A DNA stretch of 64,000 nucleotides from Liolophura sinensis (Eukaryota > Mollusca > Polyplacophora > Chitonida > Chitonidae), in contig NC_088302.1 in the NCBI RefSeq assembly GCF_032854445.1, positions 28,295,080-28,359,079 of the forward strand, in the 5' to 3' direction. The notes under the pieces were generated by a model. The model saw only the letters and a program-made list of their open reading frames with translations, searched no databases and was not told the origin of the DNA. The translations under genes were made by a program, and so were the position numbers. Shown here in pieces: positions 46,185 to 59,100 of this stretch; the stretch's first letter is position 1, and each line of letters starts with the position of its first letter.

Positions 46185-49100
46185 ATGAAATACAGAACGT
46201 GTAATGGTTGTGTGGACCAGTTTGGGCTGTGCTTTGCCCTGTTGTTGTTATTCTCTCGGACAGGAGCGTTGCTTTGGTCGGATGAGGACGGCGTCAGAAG
46301 GTCGTCTCTAAAACGATCAAGTGTGGATCCACAGTTGACAATGCGGGACCAATCCATGCCGCGTCGCCAGCGTCCTGTCACTGGACACCGCATGCAGGCT
46401 GATTCCTACCACAACCCCAATTTCTACCGTCATTACTCCGACGAACAAAATTCAGTCTCGAGCCCTGTAGGGTTTGCCTATCCAAGAGAAAAATGTTCAT
46501 GTAATTGCAACAACAACTTCGGAACTGAAGGCGTAGGCGGTAAGAACAAAATAACTTATTTTGAGTACTGGCTTATTTATGAGTATCACCTGTCTACTAG
46601 CGTCGGTTAATTACCTTTCGTTTAATTCCAGTCTATTTTAAGCATGATGTCCAACATTCTTATACCACTTGGAGCTCTCCAAGTCGATAATCGCAGAAAC
46701 CATTTCCATCACAACCTGAAACATAAGTTCCCCAAAGGAATTTGTAAGAAACAGTGTATAAGTAATAGATAAAAATTGTAACATGCAAAGACAAACAGTT
46801 GTCAATTTTCAGTGATGCAGAATTTGTGCCTTAGAGTGAAGGCGTTTAATGCGTATTCTTGAAGGTCCACCACTAATTTAATTGAGCTAATTGTGTATGC
46901 CAAAAGAGTGTAACTTTTTAGTATGATGCATGCCATTAATTGATGAACCAAGTGCTCATCATTAACACTGATGAGAAATGAAAAGCATGTTCAAACTTCA
47001 GTTGCACTGTAACTATACAAAACGATTCTTCAAACATGTACACTATCATTATACTATAACGATACAAAACGGTTCTTCAAACGTGTACACTATCATTATA
47101 CTATAAGAATACAAAACGAGTCTTCAAACGTGTACACTGTCATTATACTATAGCTATACAAAAGTATTCTACAAAAGTGTACACTATCTTTATACTGTAA
47201 CTATACAAAACGATTCTTCAAACTTGTACTTTATCATTCTACCATTCGATCCAAACATCACGTGTGCATTATCACTCTGCAAAATGGTCCTACTATCTGG
47301 TATACAGTATCAGTATATACAAAACAACCCCACCATTGTGTGTTCACTTTCAGCGGATAAAACCATCCTATCGGTCACCTGTACAGTATCAATATGCAAA
47401 AAATGCTGTTATCGCGTGCACACTTTCTCTGTACAAAACTATTCTACCACCGGATAGATACTTCCGGTAGATGAAAAAAATGAGGCATTTGATTTGCTAT
47501 TTAATATATTCGATATTTTTGTAAATGATATAAAATGTGGGGAGTCAAATAGTAAGCACAATTTTTCTCTCAGCCTTAAAATCAAGTCAATAATTATATC
47601 TTAGAAAAAATAGAGGTAAATATTATGTGATATTCCCATTTTGTGCTCTCTTAAAGAATCCATGTGCTTATAAATATACCTTTACCTTGTTTATTCTTAT
47701 TTCTTGAAGCTCCACAGTGTGAATGGAGAGTCGTCTTCAAAGCAGTGGCTGGTAGTGGTCAAAATGTGTACTCCGATTTTAAGAGTGGTGGCTACATCAA
47801 CGGAAATGTACCCGAAGCGATGTCAATAAGCAGCGATATGCCTTTCCGGGACCGAGATATACTCGACAACTGGAATAGTCTCTTTATAAAGCGGGTAAGG
47901 TGGAAAACCGCTTCTGTTGTTGATAATTATTAGTGGTGCAGACGTTAGAATCCACAAGAATATATGTGCAAGCATGGTTGATACAGGTCTCATCGATACT
48001 GTCCAGTTTTGAATCGACTGTGCCTGGTGGAGATGTCATTGCTGATGTCAGTCAGCTGTGCTTGGTTTGGTCGTCAGGGCTGATGCCAGTGTACGGTGCT
48101 TGGTTTGGGCGCCAGGGCTGATGACAGTGTACTGTGCTTGGGGCGTCATGGCTGGTTGGGCCGTCATGACTGGTGTCAGCTTACTGTGCTTGGTTTGGGC
48201 ATCAGGGCTGATGCCATTGTACGGTGCTTGGTTTGGGCGTCAGGACTGATGCCAGTGTACGGTGCTTGGTTTGGGCGTCAGGACTGATGCCAGTGTACGG
48301 TGCTTGGTTTGGGCGTCAGGACTGATGCCAGTGTACGGTGCTTGGTTTGGGCGTCAGGACTGAGGCCAGTGTACGGTGCTTGGTTTGAGCGTCAGGACTG
48401 ATGCCAGTGTACTGTGCTTGGCTTGGGCGTCAGGGCTGATGACAGTGTCCTGTGCTTGGGGCATCATGGCTGGTTGGGCCGTCATGACTGGTGCCAGCTT
48501 ACTGTACCTGGTTGGGTAGTCATACCAGCCAGACCAACCATGACACAGATATCAGCCATGACTGTACCTGGTCGGGGCGTCATGACAGGTGTAAGTGTGC
48601 TTTGCTTGGTTGAGACGTCATGACTGGTGTCTGTGTACTGTGTCTGGATGGACGTCAAAGCTGATGACCCCATGACCAATTTACTTTACTTTCTTGGGGC
48701 GTCATAGCTGGTGTCAGTGTACTATGTTGGTTAGGACGTCAAAGCTGGTGACCCCTTGACGCCTCAACCAATTTACTGAACTTTCTCGGGGCGTCACAGC
48801 TGGTGTCAGTGTACTATGTTGGTTAGGACGTCACAGCTACTGTCAGTGTACTTTACTTGGGGCATCATGGGTGGCTGTTTCGAACGTAGTGAGCTACTTT
48901 ATAGTTAACGGTTGATAAATACATCTTTTCGTTTCAGGTCAAAATTGAAGTGTTTGCGAAAGGTGTAAGCCAGGCGTGGTTTATTTTCAATGGTATTGGA
49001 AGCAACATTGAACGGTGGATGACTGGAGACCGTCTTATCGCATCTTCCTACAGTGGGATTAAGGAAGACACTTTTATACACTTCGCCCTTGCTGGGTATG

Positions 49101-49771
49101 ATGCTATTGACATTATTTGTTTATTTATTTATCTTGCAGGGTTGTTGGCATCACTTAATGTGTAAAGTGAATGGACAGCATTCCAATTTGTCATTTCCTT
49201 CGGTTTTTCGCTTTTCACAAACCCGCACCAAATTTTTTAAGATCAAGGAATGCAATTTTAAGCTTTCTAGGTTTGCTTCAGGGACGCTGCTGAAGAAAGG
49301 CGATTCTTCATCAGTACGGTAGAAGACGGAGACTGCTCAACAGACTGTGGTTACCTGCTTGTGGTGGACTCGACGGACGCGTCCCGCACCTGTCCGTACG
49401 AGAACGGCGATACGCCCTACTTCCTCGTCAGTGACACTGATCAATGTACCACATGGTCGTCGGAAGGTTGGTTACCTTAGATACCGTTTAATTTGGATTG
49501 AAATTTTTTTTATTTCACGCAATTTAAGCCATTCCACTAATTTACATTTCTCTATCCGCATAATGTTTGAATTTTGCCGTACCTCTTTGCTGACATTCAT
49601 ACTAAATTCCATTCTTGGTACATGCGAAATACTGCTGTCGTTCATTCTGTTTATTTTATATATTGCTCCGTTGTTCCAGAGGCATTCACAAAACCATTGC
49701 TTTCTGTTTCCGCTTTAGTACCTGGAGATCGCTTTGTAATTTCGGCGAGGGTGTGTGACATGGACTGGTGA
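46185..49771 (+). CDS. Gene C: secreted protein with CxW-FKAV module, 5 exons, about 311 aa
   Basis: The exons are 46185-46539, 47710-47894, 48938-49095, 49282-49466 and 49719-49771, with intron phases 1, 0, 2, 1 and stop TGA at 49769. The start ATG sits in CACCATGA, a strong initiation context, about 110 bp after a TATA box. The signal peptide core is FGLCFALLLLFSRTGALLW. Residues 35-118 are variable, contain RRQR and end with KCSCNCNNNF, a motif shared with gene D. The module runs from residue 119: CEWRVVFKAVAGSGQ, FRDRDILDNWN, VKIEVF, AWFIFNGIGS, RLIASSYSGIK, RRFFIS, CSTDCGYLLVVDS, TCPYENGD, YFLVS, then GDRFVISARVCDMDW. It is the cleanest and shortest complete copy, and a good query for homologues. 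Introns 1 and 2 hold 47-bp and 38-bp minisatellites. The exon 4 donor (GTTGGT) is not ideal, but the phase fits. The function is unknown and the location is probably extracellular. Confidence 0.88.
46995..47455. repeat. 47-bp minisatellite, intron 1 of gene C
   Basis: The unit is TACAAAACGATTCTTCAAAC, TGTACACTATCATTATACTA, TAACTA. Five good copies run to 47240 and decayed ones to 47455. Confidence 0.85.
48040..48865. repeat. 38-bp minisatellite, about 20 copies, intron 2 of gene C
   Basis: The unit is GGTGCTTGGTTTGGGCGTCA plus GGACTGATGCCAGTGTAC. It is most regular at 48200-48400 and variable afterwards. Confidence 0.88.
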
Positions 49772-50220
49772 TGGAAGAGGCGAGGTTTAGAGCCCTACAC
49801 AACCTATCTATGAAGGACCAGCAGAAAACATTGTACCTTGTCCTCATACAGATGACCTTTGCTCCGGAACTTTATAGCTACAGGTTCCACCCCGCCGATT
49901 TCGCGGGTCGCCCATCAAGCTATGCAAGTTAGAGAAAGCAAAGAAAACGGTCCCCATATCTAGGGTTTGAGCTGTAAACGCCAAACGAGCATATCACATG
50001 CACCATATCTCATCTGTTTCGATCATTTACCCAATCAAACACCATACACACTGTTTTTCAGCACAGTTTAATTATGTGGCTATGGGAATCCCATTACTGT
50101 ATAGTGGAACGTAGTCGTCCATTACTCTACAGTTTCATCATCATTTAGATATTTTCTTTCACTTAAGGACATATATATATGATATATTACGGACAGGCAC
50201 GATTTGCCAAAAAAGTAGTT

Positions 50221-50226
50221 AATAAA
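50221..50226 (+). terminator. Candidate poly(A) signal of gene C
   Basis: An AATAAA lies about 450 bp after the gene C stop; another A-rich copy (GAAATAAAC) follows near 50235. No gene lies between these and the stop. Confidence 0.35.
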
Positions 50227-50501
50227 ATCGTGGAAATAAACAAGTATGTGAATTTTTGAAACTTAAAAAGACTTTAGGTATTAATCCATTCATCTTCTCC
50301 ACTCATCTATGAAGAGCTAGACAGTTTTCACTTCACTCTTATGGAGAGAATGTATGCTCGGCACGAAAACAAGGTCGGCAGATTTTTTTTGGAGGCTAAT
50401 CCGTTGTGAAACGGAAGCAGTTTGTATATGTAATTTTCCAAGAAATAAAAATGTACCAATGAAATACTAGTTATCTTGAGGTTATAACCTTGCTGATTAT
50501 G

Positions 50502-50739
50502 GTTCATTTATTTATTAATTTATTTGATTGGTGTTTTACGCCGTTTTCAAGAATATTTCACTTATACGACGGTGGCCAGCATTATGGTGGGAGGAAACCG
50601 GGCAGAGCCCGGGGGAAACCCACGACCATCCGCAGATTGCTGTCCGGAGGGGAGGCCAGCATGGGATGGACATAGGTGAGAGGATCCTAGGTCATTACGT
50701 TGCGCTAGCGTGCTAACCAACTGAGCCACGGAGGTCCCG
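50502..50739 (-). repeat. SINE family 1, full-length ends with internal deletion
   Basis: From ATTTATTTGATTGGTGTTTT to GAGCCACGGAGGTCCC. About 40 bp around the TCCGGCCGTACG and B-box area are missing. Confidence 0.9.
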
Positions 50740-52465
50740 TTTATGTTTCTAGCAGACATGTCTACATGTACGTCAACAAATTTATTGTGATGCTACACAG
50801 GTACTTGCTATCGTCCAACTCGTATATATTTCCTCCTGCACATATACTGTCAGCTTCACACAATCCATGTTATCCTTGTGACTTCAAATGTCAGGAAAGT
50901 CGAAAAATAATGCCTAAAAAGTATCACAGGCCAAAATATTCAACAAAAGAACTCAGACGATAAAGGCGCAGATTTGCTCCGAGGTCAGTAACCCATCGAC
51001 AAGAGAGGTCAGTCGCTCTGTGGGTAGAGGTCATTAGCCCTTTTCTGTCATTAGGTGCGAAAACTGTTAAATGCTCAGGATGTTTGTTCATTGTCAACGT
51101 TGTCTCTCAGTGGAAAGGTAACCATGATTTCGAGATGCCGACCATTAGGTCAAAGAAATACATAAATACACACGTGGTGAGTTTTAAAAGCGTATAAATC
51201 CTCGTCTTCGACACTGAGCCATCGGGGCCCGTAACGAGCACGGGGGAGGGGGGGGGGGTTCTGGTGAAAGAATTAGCATCATTACGGTTAGCTCGCTTTA
51301 GCTTGCACTATAACAAACATTCGATATGGGGATATGGGGACATGGAGCGCCACTGGTTCAAAGTCTACTTGATTGGTCATTTTACAGAAAATTAAATTTC
51401 ATAGCAGCCCGCAATCTATATATTTTCAGAAAATACATTCATCTGGGATGCAAACAGGAAAATGACGGACAGGACCGCGTCAAAGCCCCTTGGTTTTCCC
51501 ATCTTTGAAAGTCTGAGAGATTATTCGAGAGTTTATGGTGTCATTTCATAAAACATCATCGCCACGATATGGTTGAAAAATTGCCGATGTGGCGTAACGC
51601 CATAATCATTCATTCATTCATTCATAAATCATCACCCTCCACAATTAGGCAGTCGGAAAAAAGTTTTGAACCGAGACACAAACTCGCCTCAAAACAGTAC
51701 CTTGTAGGTTGTAACTACACAAAAAAATGCCATGTGCAAGTTTCAAATTTCGTTTGGTCACGTGGGTATTGCTTGTCAGGATTGATATAACGATGGTCAT
51801 GACATGCGCATGATAAATGTGGCCATGAATGGCGCAATATAAATGTGGTCATGCATGGCGCATAATAAATGTGGCCATGAATGACGCATAATAAATGTGG
51901 TCGTGAATGGCGCATAATAAATGTGGTTATGAATGGCGCATAATAAATGTACCACAGCGCTATGACACTCTGGCTGTATTCGAGTCGACATAAGTGTGTA
52001 ACCCAAGTGCAGTTTTCTTGTTACAGCTTAAACGAATGTGTAAGAGAAAAAAGAGCACAAAGGGCGTTTTATTTCAATATTGTTCCAACCCCGGACAAAT
52101 GGGAGTGAAAATCTGGTTCGCAAGCTGGAGACAGTGAACTCGTGTTACACTTTGGACTTCAAAATCTCGTGTTGGATTAACACAAGAGCAGCAATGAAAG
52201 TGCGCACACTGTGTTCAGACTGAACAAGTCAAATAGACGGCTTATTACCACCATTACCCCGAAAGAGCAGAGGCGAAGTATCTCGATGGTTTCTTGTTCC
52301 AATCTGAGAATGAGCCAACTCTTCTTGCCCATGCAAAGAAAAAGTAGCATCTTAAATTTCGCCCTATTTTTTATTTCCACTGTAAAATGTTGTAACAGGT
52401 GTAACGTCATTCATAAAAAAGAAAACTATCAAAACTATCAACTATCAAAAAATAACTTGTTTTAA
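50740..52465. other. Intergenic between C and D, left part
   Basis: Mostly unique, with a G run near 51241-51260 and the 26-bp minisatellite. No exon with family resemblance was found. Confidence 0.4.
51790..51955. repeat. 26-bp minisatellite, six copies
   Basis: The unit is AATGGCGCATAATAAATG plus TGGTCATG, between genes C and D. Confidence 0.88.
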
Positions 52466-52525
52466 AACTTGGTTTAACGCTGTGGTGAAGAATATTTCGA
52501 TGGTTAGAGGAAACCGGGTAGACTG
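52466..52525 (-). repeat. SINE family 1, degraded 3' remnant
   Basis: GGTTTAACGCTGTGGTGAAG, AATATTTCG and GGTTAGAGGAAACCGGGTAG line up with the element's 3' third with gaps. Confidence 0.55.
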
Positions 52526-52709
52526 AATTTTCTCATGTACCTGAGAAATCTTCGGATTTAAAGCTAGTCTATGTAAAAGATGTGCTCTTGCAGAAAGTCA
52601 CAGTCAGCTTGGTATGTACTGGAAGCAGTGAAGATTCTACAACAAATCCTACGATGGGGTTGGATTTTAAGTTCCTTGAATGAGAATTACTGGAATATTG
52701 TGAATATCC

Positions 52710-54830
52710 ACTCTTCCAAGTATAGCAAAACGTGGTGTAGTGTGTTTCCTCAGCTCACGTAAATGTGAAGCCGCTGTGCCGCGTATAGCAAAACAAGGCA
52801 TAGTGTGTTTCCTCAGCTCACGTAAATGTGAAGCCGCTGTGCCGCGTATAGCAAAACAAGGCATAGTGTGTTTCCTCAGCTCACGTAAATGTGGAGCCGC
52901 TGTACCGCGTGTAGCAAAACGAGGTATAGTGTGTTTCCTCAGCTCATGTAAATGTGGAGCGGCTGTACCGCGTATAGCAAAACGAGGTATAGTGTATTTC
53001 CTCAGTTCATGTAAATGTGGAGCGGCTGTAACGCGTATATCAAAACGAGGTATAGTGTGTTTCCTCAGTTCATGTAAATGTGGAGCGGCTGTACCGCGTA
53101 TAACAAAACGAGGTATAGTGTGTTTCCTCAGTTCATGTAAATGTGGGGCGGCTGTACTGCGTAAAGCAAAACGAGGTATAGTGTGTTTCCTCAGCTCATG
53201 TAAATGTGGAGCGCCTGTACCGCGTAAAGCAAAACGAGGTATAGTGTGTTTCCTCAGTTCATGTAAATGTGGAGCGGCTGTACTGCGTAAACAAAACGAG
53301 GTATAGTGTGTTTCCTCAGCTCATGTAAATGTGGAGCGCCTGTACCGCGCAAAGCAAAACGAGGTATAGTGTGTTTCCTCAGTTCATGTAAATGTGGAGC
53401 GGCTGTACCGCGTATATCAAAACGAGGTATAGTGTGTTTCCTCAGCTCACGTAAATGTGGAGCCGCTGTACCGCGTGTAGCAAAACGAGGTATAGTGTGT
53501 TTCCTCAGCTCATGTAAATGTGGAGCGGCTGTACCGCGTATAGCAAAACGAGGTATAGTGTATTTCCTCAGTTCATGTAAATGTGGAGCCCCTGTAACGC
53601 GTATATCAAAACGAGGTATAGTGTGTTTCCTCAGTTCATGTAAATGTGGAGCGGCTGTACCGCGTATAACAAAACGAGGTATAGTGTGTTTCCTCAGTTC
53701 ATGTAAATGTGGGGCGGCTGTACTGCGTAAAGCAAAACGAGGTATAGTGTGTTTCCTCAGCTCATGTAAATGTGGAGCGCCTGTACCGCGTAAAGCAAAA
53801 CGAGGTATAGTGTGTTTCCTCAGTTCATGTAAATGTGGAGCGGCTGTACTGCGTAAACAAAACGAGGTATAGTGTGTTTCCTCAGCTCATGTAAATGTGG
53901 AGCGCCTGTACCGCGCAAAGCAAAACGAGGTATAGTGTGTTTCCTCAGTTCATGTAAATGTGGAGCGGCTGTACCGCGTATATCAAAACGAGGTATAGTG
54001 TGTTTCCTCAGCTCACGTAAATGTGGAGCCGCTGTACCGCGTGTAGCAAAACGAGGTATAGTGTGTTTCCTCAGCTCATGTAAATGTGGAGCGGCTGTAC
54101 CGCGTATAGCAAAACGAGGTATAGTGTATTTCCTCAGTTCATGTAAATGTGGAGCCCCTGTAACGCGTATATCAAAACGAGGTATAGTGTGTTTCCTCAG
54201 TTCATGTAAATGTGGAGCGGCTGTACCGCGTATAACAAAACGAGGTATAGTGTGTTTCCTCAGTTCATGTCAATGTGGGGCGGCTGTACTGCGTAAAGCA
54301 AAACGAGGTATAGTGTGTTTCCTCAGTTCATGTAAATGTGGAGCGCCTGTACCGCGTAAAGCAAAACGAGGTATAGTGTGTTTCCTCAGTTCATGTAAAT
54401 GTGGAGCGGCTGTACCGCGTATATCAAAACGAGGTATAGTGTGTTTCCTCAGTTCATGTAAATGTGGAGCGGCTGTACCGCGTATAACAAAACGAGGTAT
54501 AGTGTGTTTCCTCAGTTCATGTAAATGTGGGGCGGCTGTACCGCGTAAAGCAAAACAAGGTATAGTGTGTTTCCTCAGCTCATGTAAATGTGGAGCGCCT
54601 GTACCGCGTAAAGCAAAACGAGGTATAGTGTGTTTCCTCAGTTCATGTAAATGTGGAGCGGCTGTACCGCGTATAGCAAAACGAGGTATAGTGTGTTTCC
54701 TCAGCTCATGTAAATGTGGAGCCGCTGTATCGCGTATAGCCAAACGAGGTATAGTGTGTTTCCTCAGTTCATGTAAATGTGGAGCCGCTGTACCGCGTAT
54801 AGCAAAACAAAGTGGTTTATCCCTTTAGCG
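52710..54830. repeat. 63-bp satellite, about 33 copies, with 566-bp higher-order unit
   Basis: The monomer is GTGTGTTTCCTCAGCTCATG, TAAATGTGGAGCGGCTGTAC, CGCGTATAGCAAAACGAGGT, ATA. Nine monomers form a block of 566 bp (9 x 63 minus one base lost in GTAAACAAAACG) whose starts fall at 52740, 53306 and 53872 with the same variant order. Monomers are open in plus and minus frames, but the one-base loss in each block shifts the frame, so a protein is unlikely. Confidence 0.95.
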
Positions 54831-54884
54831 CTTGTATTTGGAGCCGTTGAACCCCTTAAATCAAAACGAAATCTAACGTGGTTT

Positions 54885-55325
54885 AGTGTGTTTCCTCAGC
54901 TCATGTAAATGTGGAGCGGCTGTACCGCGTATAGCAAAACGAGGTATAGTGTGTTTCCTCAGCTCATGTAAATGTGGAGCCGCTGTACTGCTTATAGCAA
55001 AACAAGGCATAGTGTGTTTTCTCAGCTGATGTAAATGTGGAGCCGCTGTACCACGTACAGCAAAAGGAAGTATGATGTGTTTCCTCAGCTCATGTAAATG
55101 TGGAGCGGCTGTACCGCGTATAGCAAAACGAGGTATAGTGTGTTTCCTCAGCTCATGTAAATGTGGAGCCGCTGTACTGCTTATAGCAAAACAAGGCATA
55201 GTGTGTTTTCTCAGCTGATGTAAATGTGGAGCCGCTGTACCACGTACAGCAAAAGGAAGTATGATGTGTTTCCTCAGCTCATGTAAATGTGGAGCCGCTG
55301 TATCACGTGTAGGAAAACAAAGTGG
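54885..55325. repeat. Second block of the 63-bp satellite with a 189-bp period
   Basis: Three monomer types (CCGCGTATAGCAAAACGAGG; CTGCTTATAGCAAAACAAGG; CCACGTACAGCAAAAGGAAG) repeat in order twice. A degenerate spacer at 54830-54885 separates it from the main array. Confidence 0.93.
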
Positions 55326-55329
55326 TGAC

Positions 55330-56114
55330 ATTCTCCCGGCCTAAGTTTATATGTGGAACCGTTGAAGGTTGGGAAATGTGCTCGCTGATTGCACGAGCAC
55401 AGAAGACTGCTGGTATACTAGTATAAAGTAAAACTTTATCACTGTAGAGGTCGTTTTAATATCGATGTACGTCTTTGTCAGCTATTCTGAATTTGTTTGT
55501 TTGGCATGCCTGTAGCATATTAGCATGTGAATCATCTTCTGCCTAAAACAAAACAAAGCAACAAGAGCGCATGAAATGTACAAAGCACATAACACAACAA
55601 ACGGTGGTCCGGCACAACAAACAACCCTTGCGTCCAGAATGCCATTCAATGAATAAACAGTGTTTCTCCAAAACTTCCAACAATACATTCGACGTCATAT
55701 TCTCCAATATACAGCTACAACAATTGATGCATTTATAATAGGAGTAATATTTTTTTTCTATACGCAAATGACCCATTGGCAAAACTGGGTCGTCTCAAGC
55801 CATAGCCTAACCTATAGACTGTATAGGCTGTGTAAAACCGCTTGTTTTTGGTTTTAGCGATGTACTTCCCTCTTCTTGCCCATGCAGACTTTAGACGTCT
55901 TGCACAACAACAGGCGGTCATTGGATTCAGGAGACGACCACAAGCCAATGCTGTTGACCACATCATAACAGACTAGGGATGAGTCAGGTCCCCCCTTCTC
56001 CCCTTGCCATTCTTTGTCATCTACATATGCTGTTATCAAAAGCACACAGTTCACTTTCATTAAACAAGTCGGCTGATTAAGTTTACCTCAATTGTACACA
56101 GAAATACAGCTGAC
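55330..56114 (+). promoter_or_regulatory. Upstream region of gene D
   Basis: About 0.8 kb between the satellite and the D start codon must contain the promoter. No good TATA box is visible. Confidence 0.35.
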
Positions 56115-59100
56115 ATGACAGACGGGCTGCATATCTGCATACCCTTAGTGCTTGGGATATGGTTCGCACTCGTGATTCCCAACCTGGGGTTCTTCTGGTC
56201 ACCGGTAGACAACATTACACCGTATTCACAGCAGTCTGGTCACCAAGATACGACGAAGCACCGGCAATCGGACGTTAAGATAGAAGACAAACGGACCAGG
56301 AGGCTGGATGAATCGGTGAATTCCGTCAGGAACACGGCTTCGAAGGCATACAGCCAGTCTTACCAGAGCCCTTGTGTATGCAACTGTAACAACCGGCTTC
56401 CGCTTTCTCAGGTCAAGGAGACAGAAGGTGAATACTGAGTATTCATAGTAAGTTTAAATGACTCAGTTCTTCCCGCCTGGGTGACGATAAGACTTTGGCC
56501 TGTAGGTGGTCTTACGTGATGAGTTGAAGATTAGTCCATGATTGCTCCACTACAGATAACACAGCCACCAAAGGCTCTTAGCAATACCAGAAGTCTATTA
56601 CCTAGTACTAGTATTTATTTATTTATTTATTTGATTGGTGTTTTACGCCGTACTCAAGAATATTTCACTTATACGATGGCGGCCAGCATTATGGTGGGTG
56701 GAAATCGGGCAGAGCCCGGGGGGAAACCCACGACCATCCGCAGGTTGGTGACAGACCTTCTCACGTAAGGCCGGAGAGGAAGCCAGCATGAGCTGGACTT
56801 TAACTCACAGCGACCGCATTGGTGAGAGACTCCTGGGTCATTACGCTGCGCTAACGCTTTAACCGACTGAGCCACGGAGATCCCCAGAAGTACTAGTATG
56901 CCACTTCCCTATAGCACTTTACACATTTCTTCGATTTCTTACACATAATGTGACGTATCTGCGCAGCGGCGTTGTTTCTTTCTCTCTATCGTGCAACAAA
57001 CATGGACAAAGTTGTGCAGATTTCTTTTTATTGTCCCTATACATGCGCAAGTTATAATATACAATATATATATGACATAAAGTAATTCTCATGTGTCCAG
57101 TTAAGGCATTCCACCTGTGCTTTTTTTTTTCTAAATTGAGCTTATACCAATGAACAGCAACAGAAAATGTATGCTTTAGTCCACATCATGACAATACTAG
57201 ATAATAAGAGTTAGAAAGGATTTAACTAGCAGTATGTTCTGTATAGCCCATGGTATTGTGGAAGCTAGATATTTTGATGGGTTACTTGTCACGCTATTTA
57301 TAATGGAATACAAAAAATAGAATCAAGTACCCATTTACCCCTTTTCTTGACAAATACCACATAAGGATAATGGAAGAAAAATACAAAGCTGTAATCAGCT
57401 GAAATGCGATTTATTCTGATCTTTTAGCAGAATATCAACCAGGGCACTCTAAGGCTAACTTTTGCATTGCACCCTCAACAAAATGTGTTCCCCTGTATCG
57501 TTATTGACGAGATTGTATGAGTGTGTGCAGTTCTTTGAAATTTCCCCCAACTCTTGTCCTTCAGGGCAACAAATGTTGATCTGTTCGGTTGTATTAGCTG
57601 GAACTGTGTATTGCCATTTATTAGGTCCCATTATAAGCTAACGCGGTGCAATTTTAGACAAACACAAGTGCCAGTCCAAATTCTGAATTTACTATCATAC
57701 AGGCTGTATCATGTGTTTGTCTTTACTGAAGGCAGTTTTCTAGTTTTTGAAGGCATATTTATATCGTGGTATGTTTTATGTGCCATCTCTGATTGATTAA
57801 TGTGGCCAGCCTAATTTTACCAAAAATTTCTAAATGGGGTTTTAACTTAACATGACCCTGACCCTGGGTAACCCATGTGAGGCTAGATAAGTAGAAGTCT
57901 CCTCCAAAAAAAGACATAAATCAAATATTTATCTACAATGAATATGACTTGTGTCAAATTCTAGTTCATGACAGTAGGGCAAATCTCAAAGGTCATCTTA
58001 AGGAGCCATTTTTATAGCATGTTCATGAAACATAGTCAAATTTACATTATCTCCAGACTGTCTTGTGTTATGTCCCCATTGTCGCCAAAACTCCTTCACT
58101 GCCGGTACTTTCAAGCGTTAAAATTCGTAGAACTAAACCATAGAGTTAAGCCCGCCGAAAATGCATTCAGAAGTACGTGTGTGCTTTGTTTATCCTGATT
58201 TTTTCATAAGCCTATGCGCGAGTCTGGAATGTGCAACGTTCGTATTCAAAGAAATTTGCCTGATGGATTACTTAGATTTATTTATTTATTTGATTGGTGC
58301 TTTGAGCCGTACTCCTCCGCACTTCCGCCTGACTTCTCCGCACATGCATTTCATCTTAGTGAAAGGGACAATTCGTCAGGTATATATAATACATCAATCA
58401 TACTGAGAAACTACTACACACTGTACAAGGTGATGAACTGACTCGATAAATGAAAATTTTAAACTAAATAATTGTTTTTTTCTACAGCTTCAGTGATAGC
58501 TGTTATCTCTGGATAATTTTCTGCAGGTCATGTTTCAAAATGTCAGCAAAGCGAAAAGCACCCATCTTGGTTAACTCTTCGAAGTAGACGACAAGCACGA
58601 GTTAGTCGTCATCACATGACCCGTCAGTAGTTTACATTGCTGAATATAGTTCCTGCGCAAACTTGGATATTAGTGGTGCGGCTAAGCCTATACAAGCCCA
58701 CGCGTATCTAAACTTGTCTAATGGTGAGGATAATGTGAAGCGAGCTTACAGAGCGATACATGACCTGTAAGGAGATTAATTTGCTCAAAAACAATTCAGA
58801 CCATCTGCTATGATAGATATCATCAGTGGATAATTCCATTTTGTCGGCTAGTTTATTTTTTAAAATCTTTTTCTTTCCCTTGCTTTACAGGATCGCCGTG
58901 TGAGTGGCATATGATTTTCAAAGCTGTTGGAGGTAGTGGGGATTTTGTACTGGAAGGATACCAGTCAGATAACTGGACCATAAGTGGTCCACTGGAGGAA
59001 GCTCAGAACATTGTTAGTGACATTCCGTACAAGCATCCGAGCATAATCCGTGAGTGGAGAAGCCTCTTTATACCCCAGGTACGCATAACAATGATTTACC

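Noticed and set aside
52740-54828. Long plus-strand frames (188, 188 and 318 codons) with Cys-rich 21-residue repeats
   Set aside because: They follow the 63-bp satellite period, are also open on the minus strand and are shifted by a one-base loss in every block. There is no signal peptide and no splice site.
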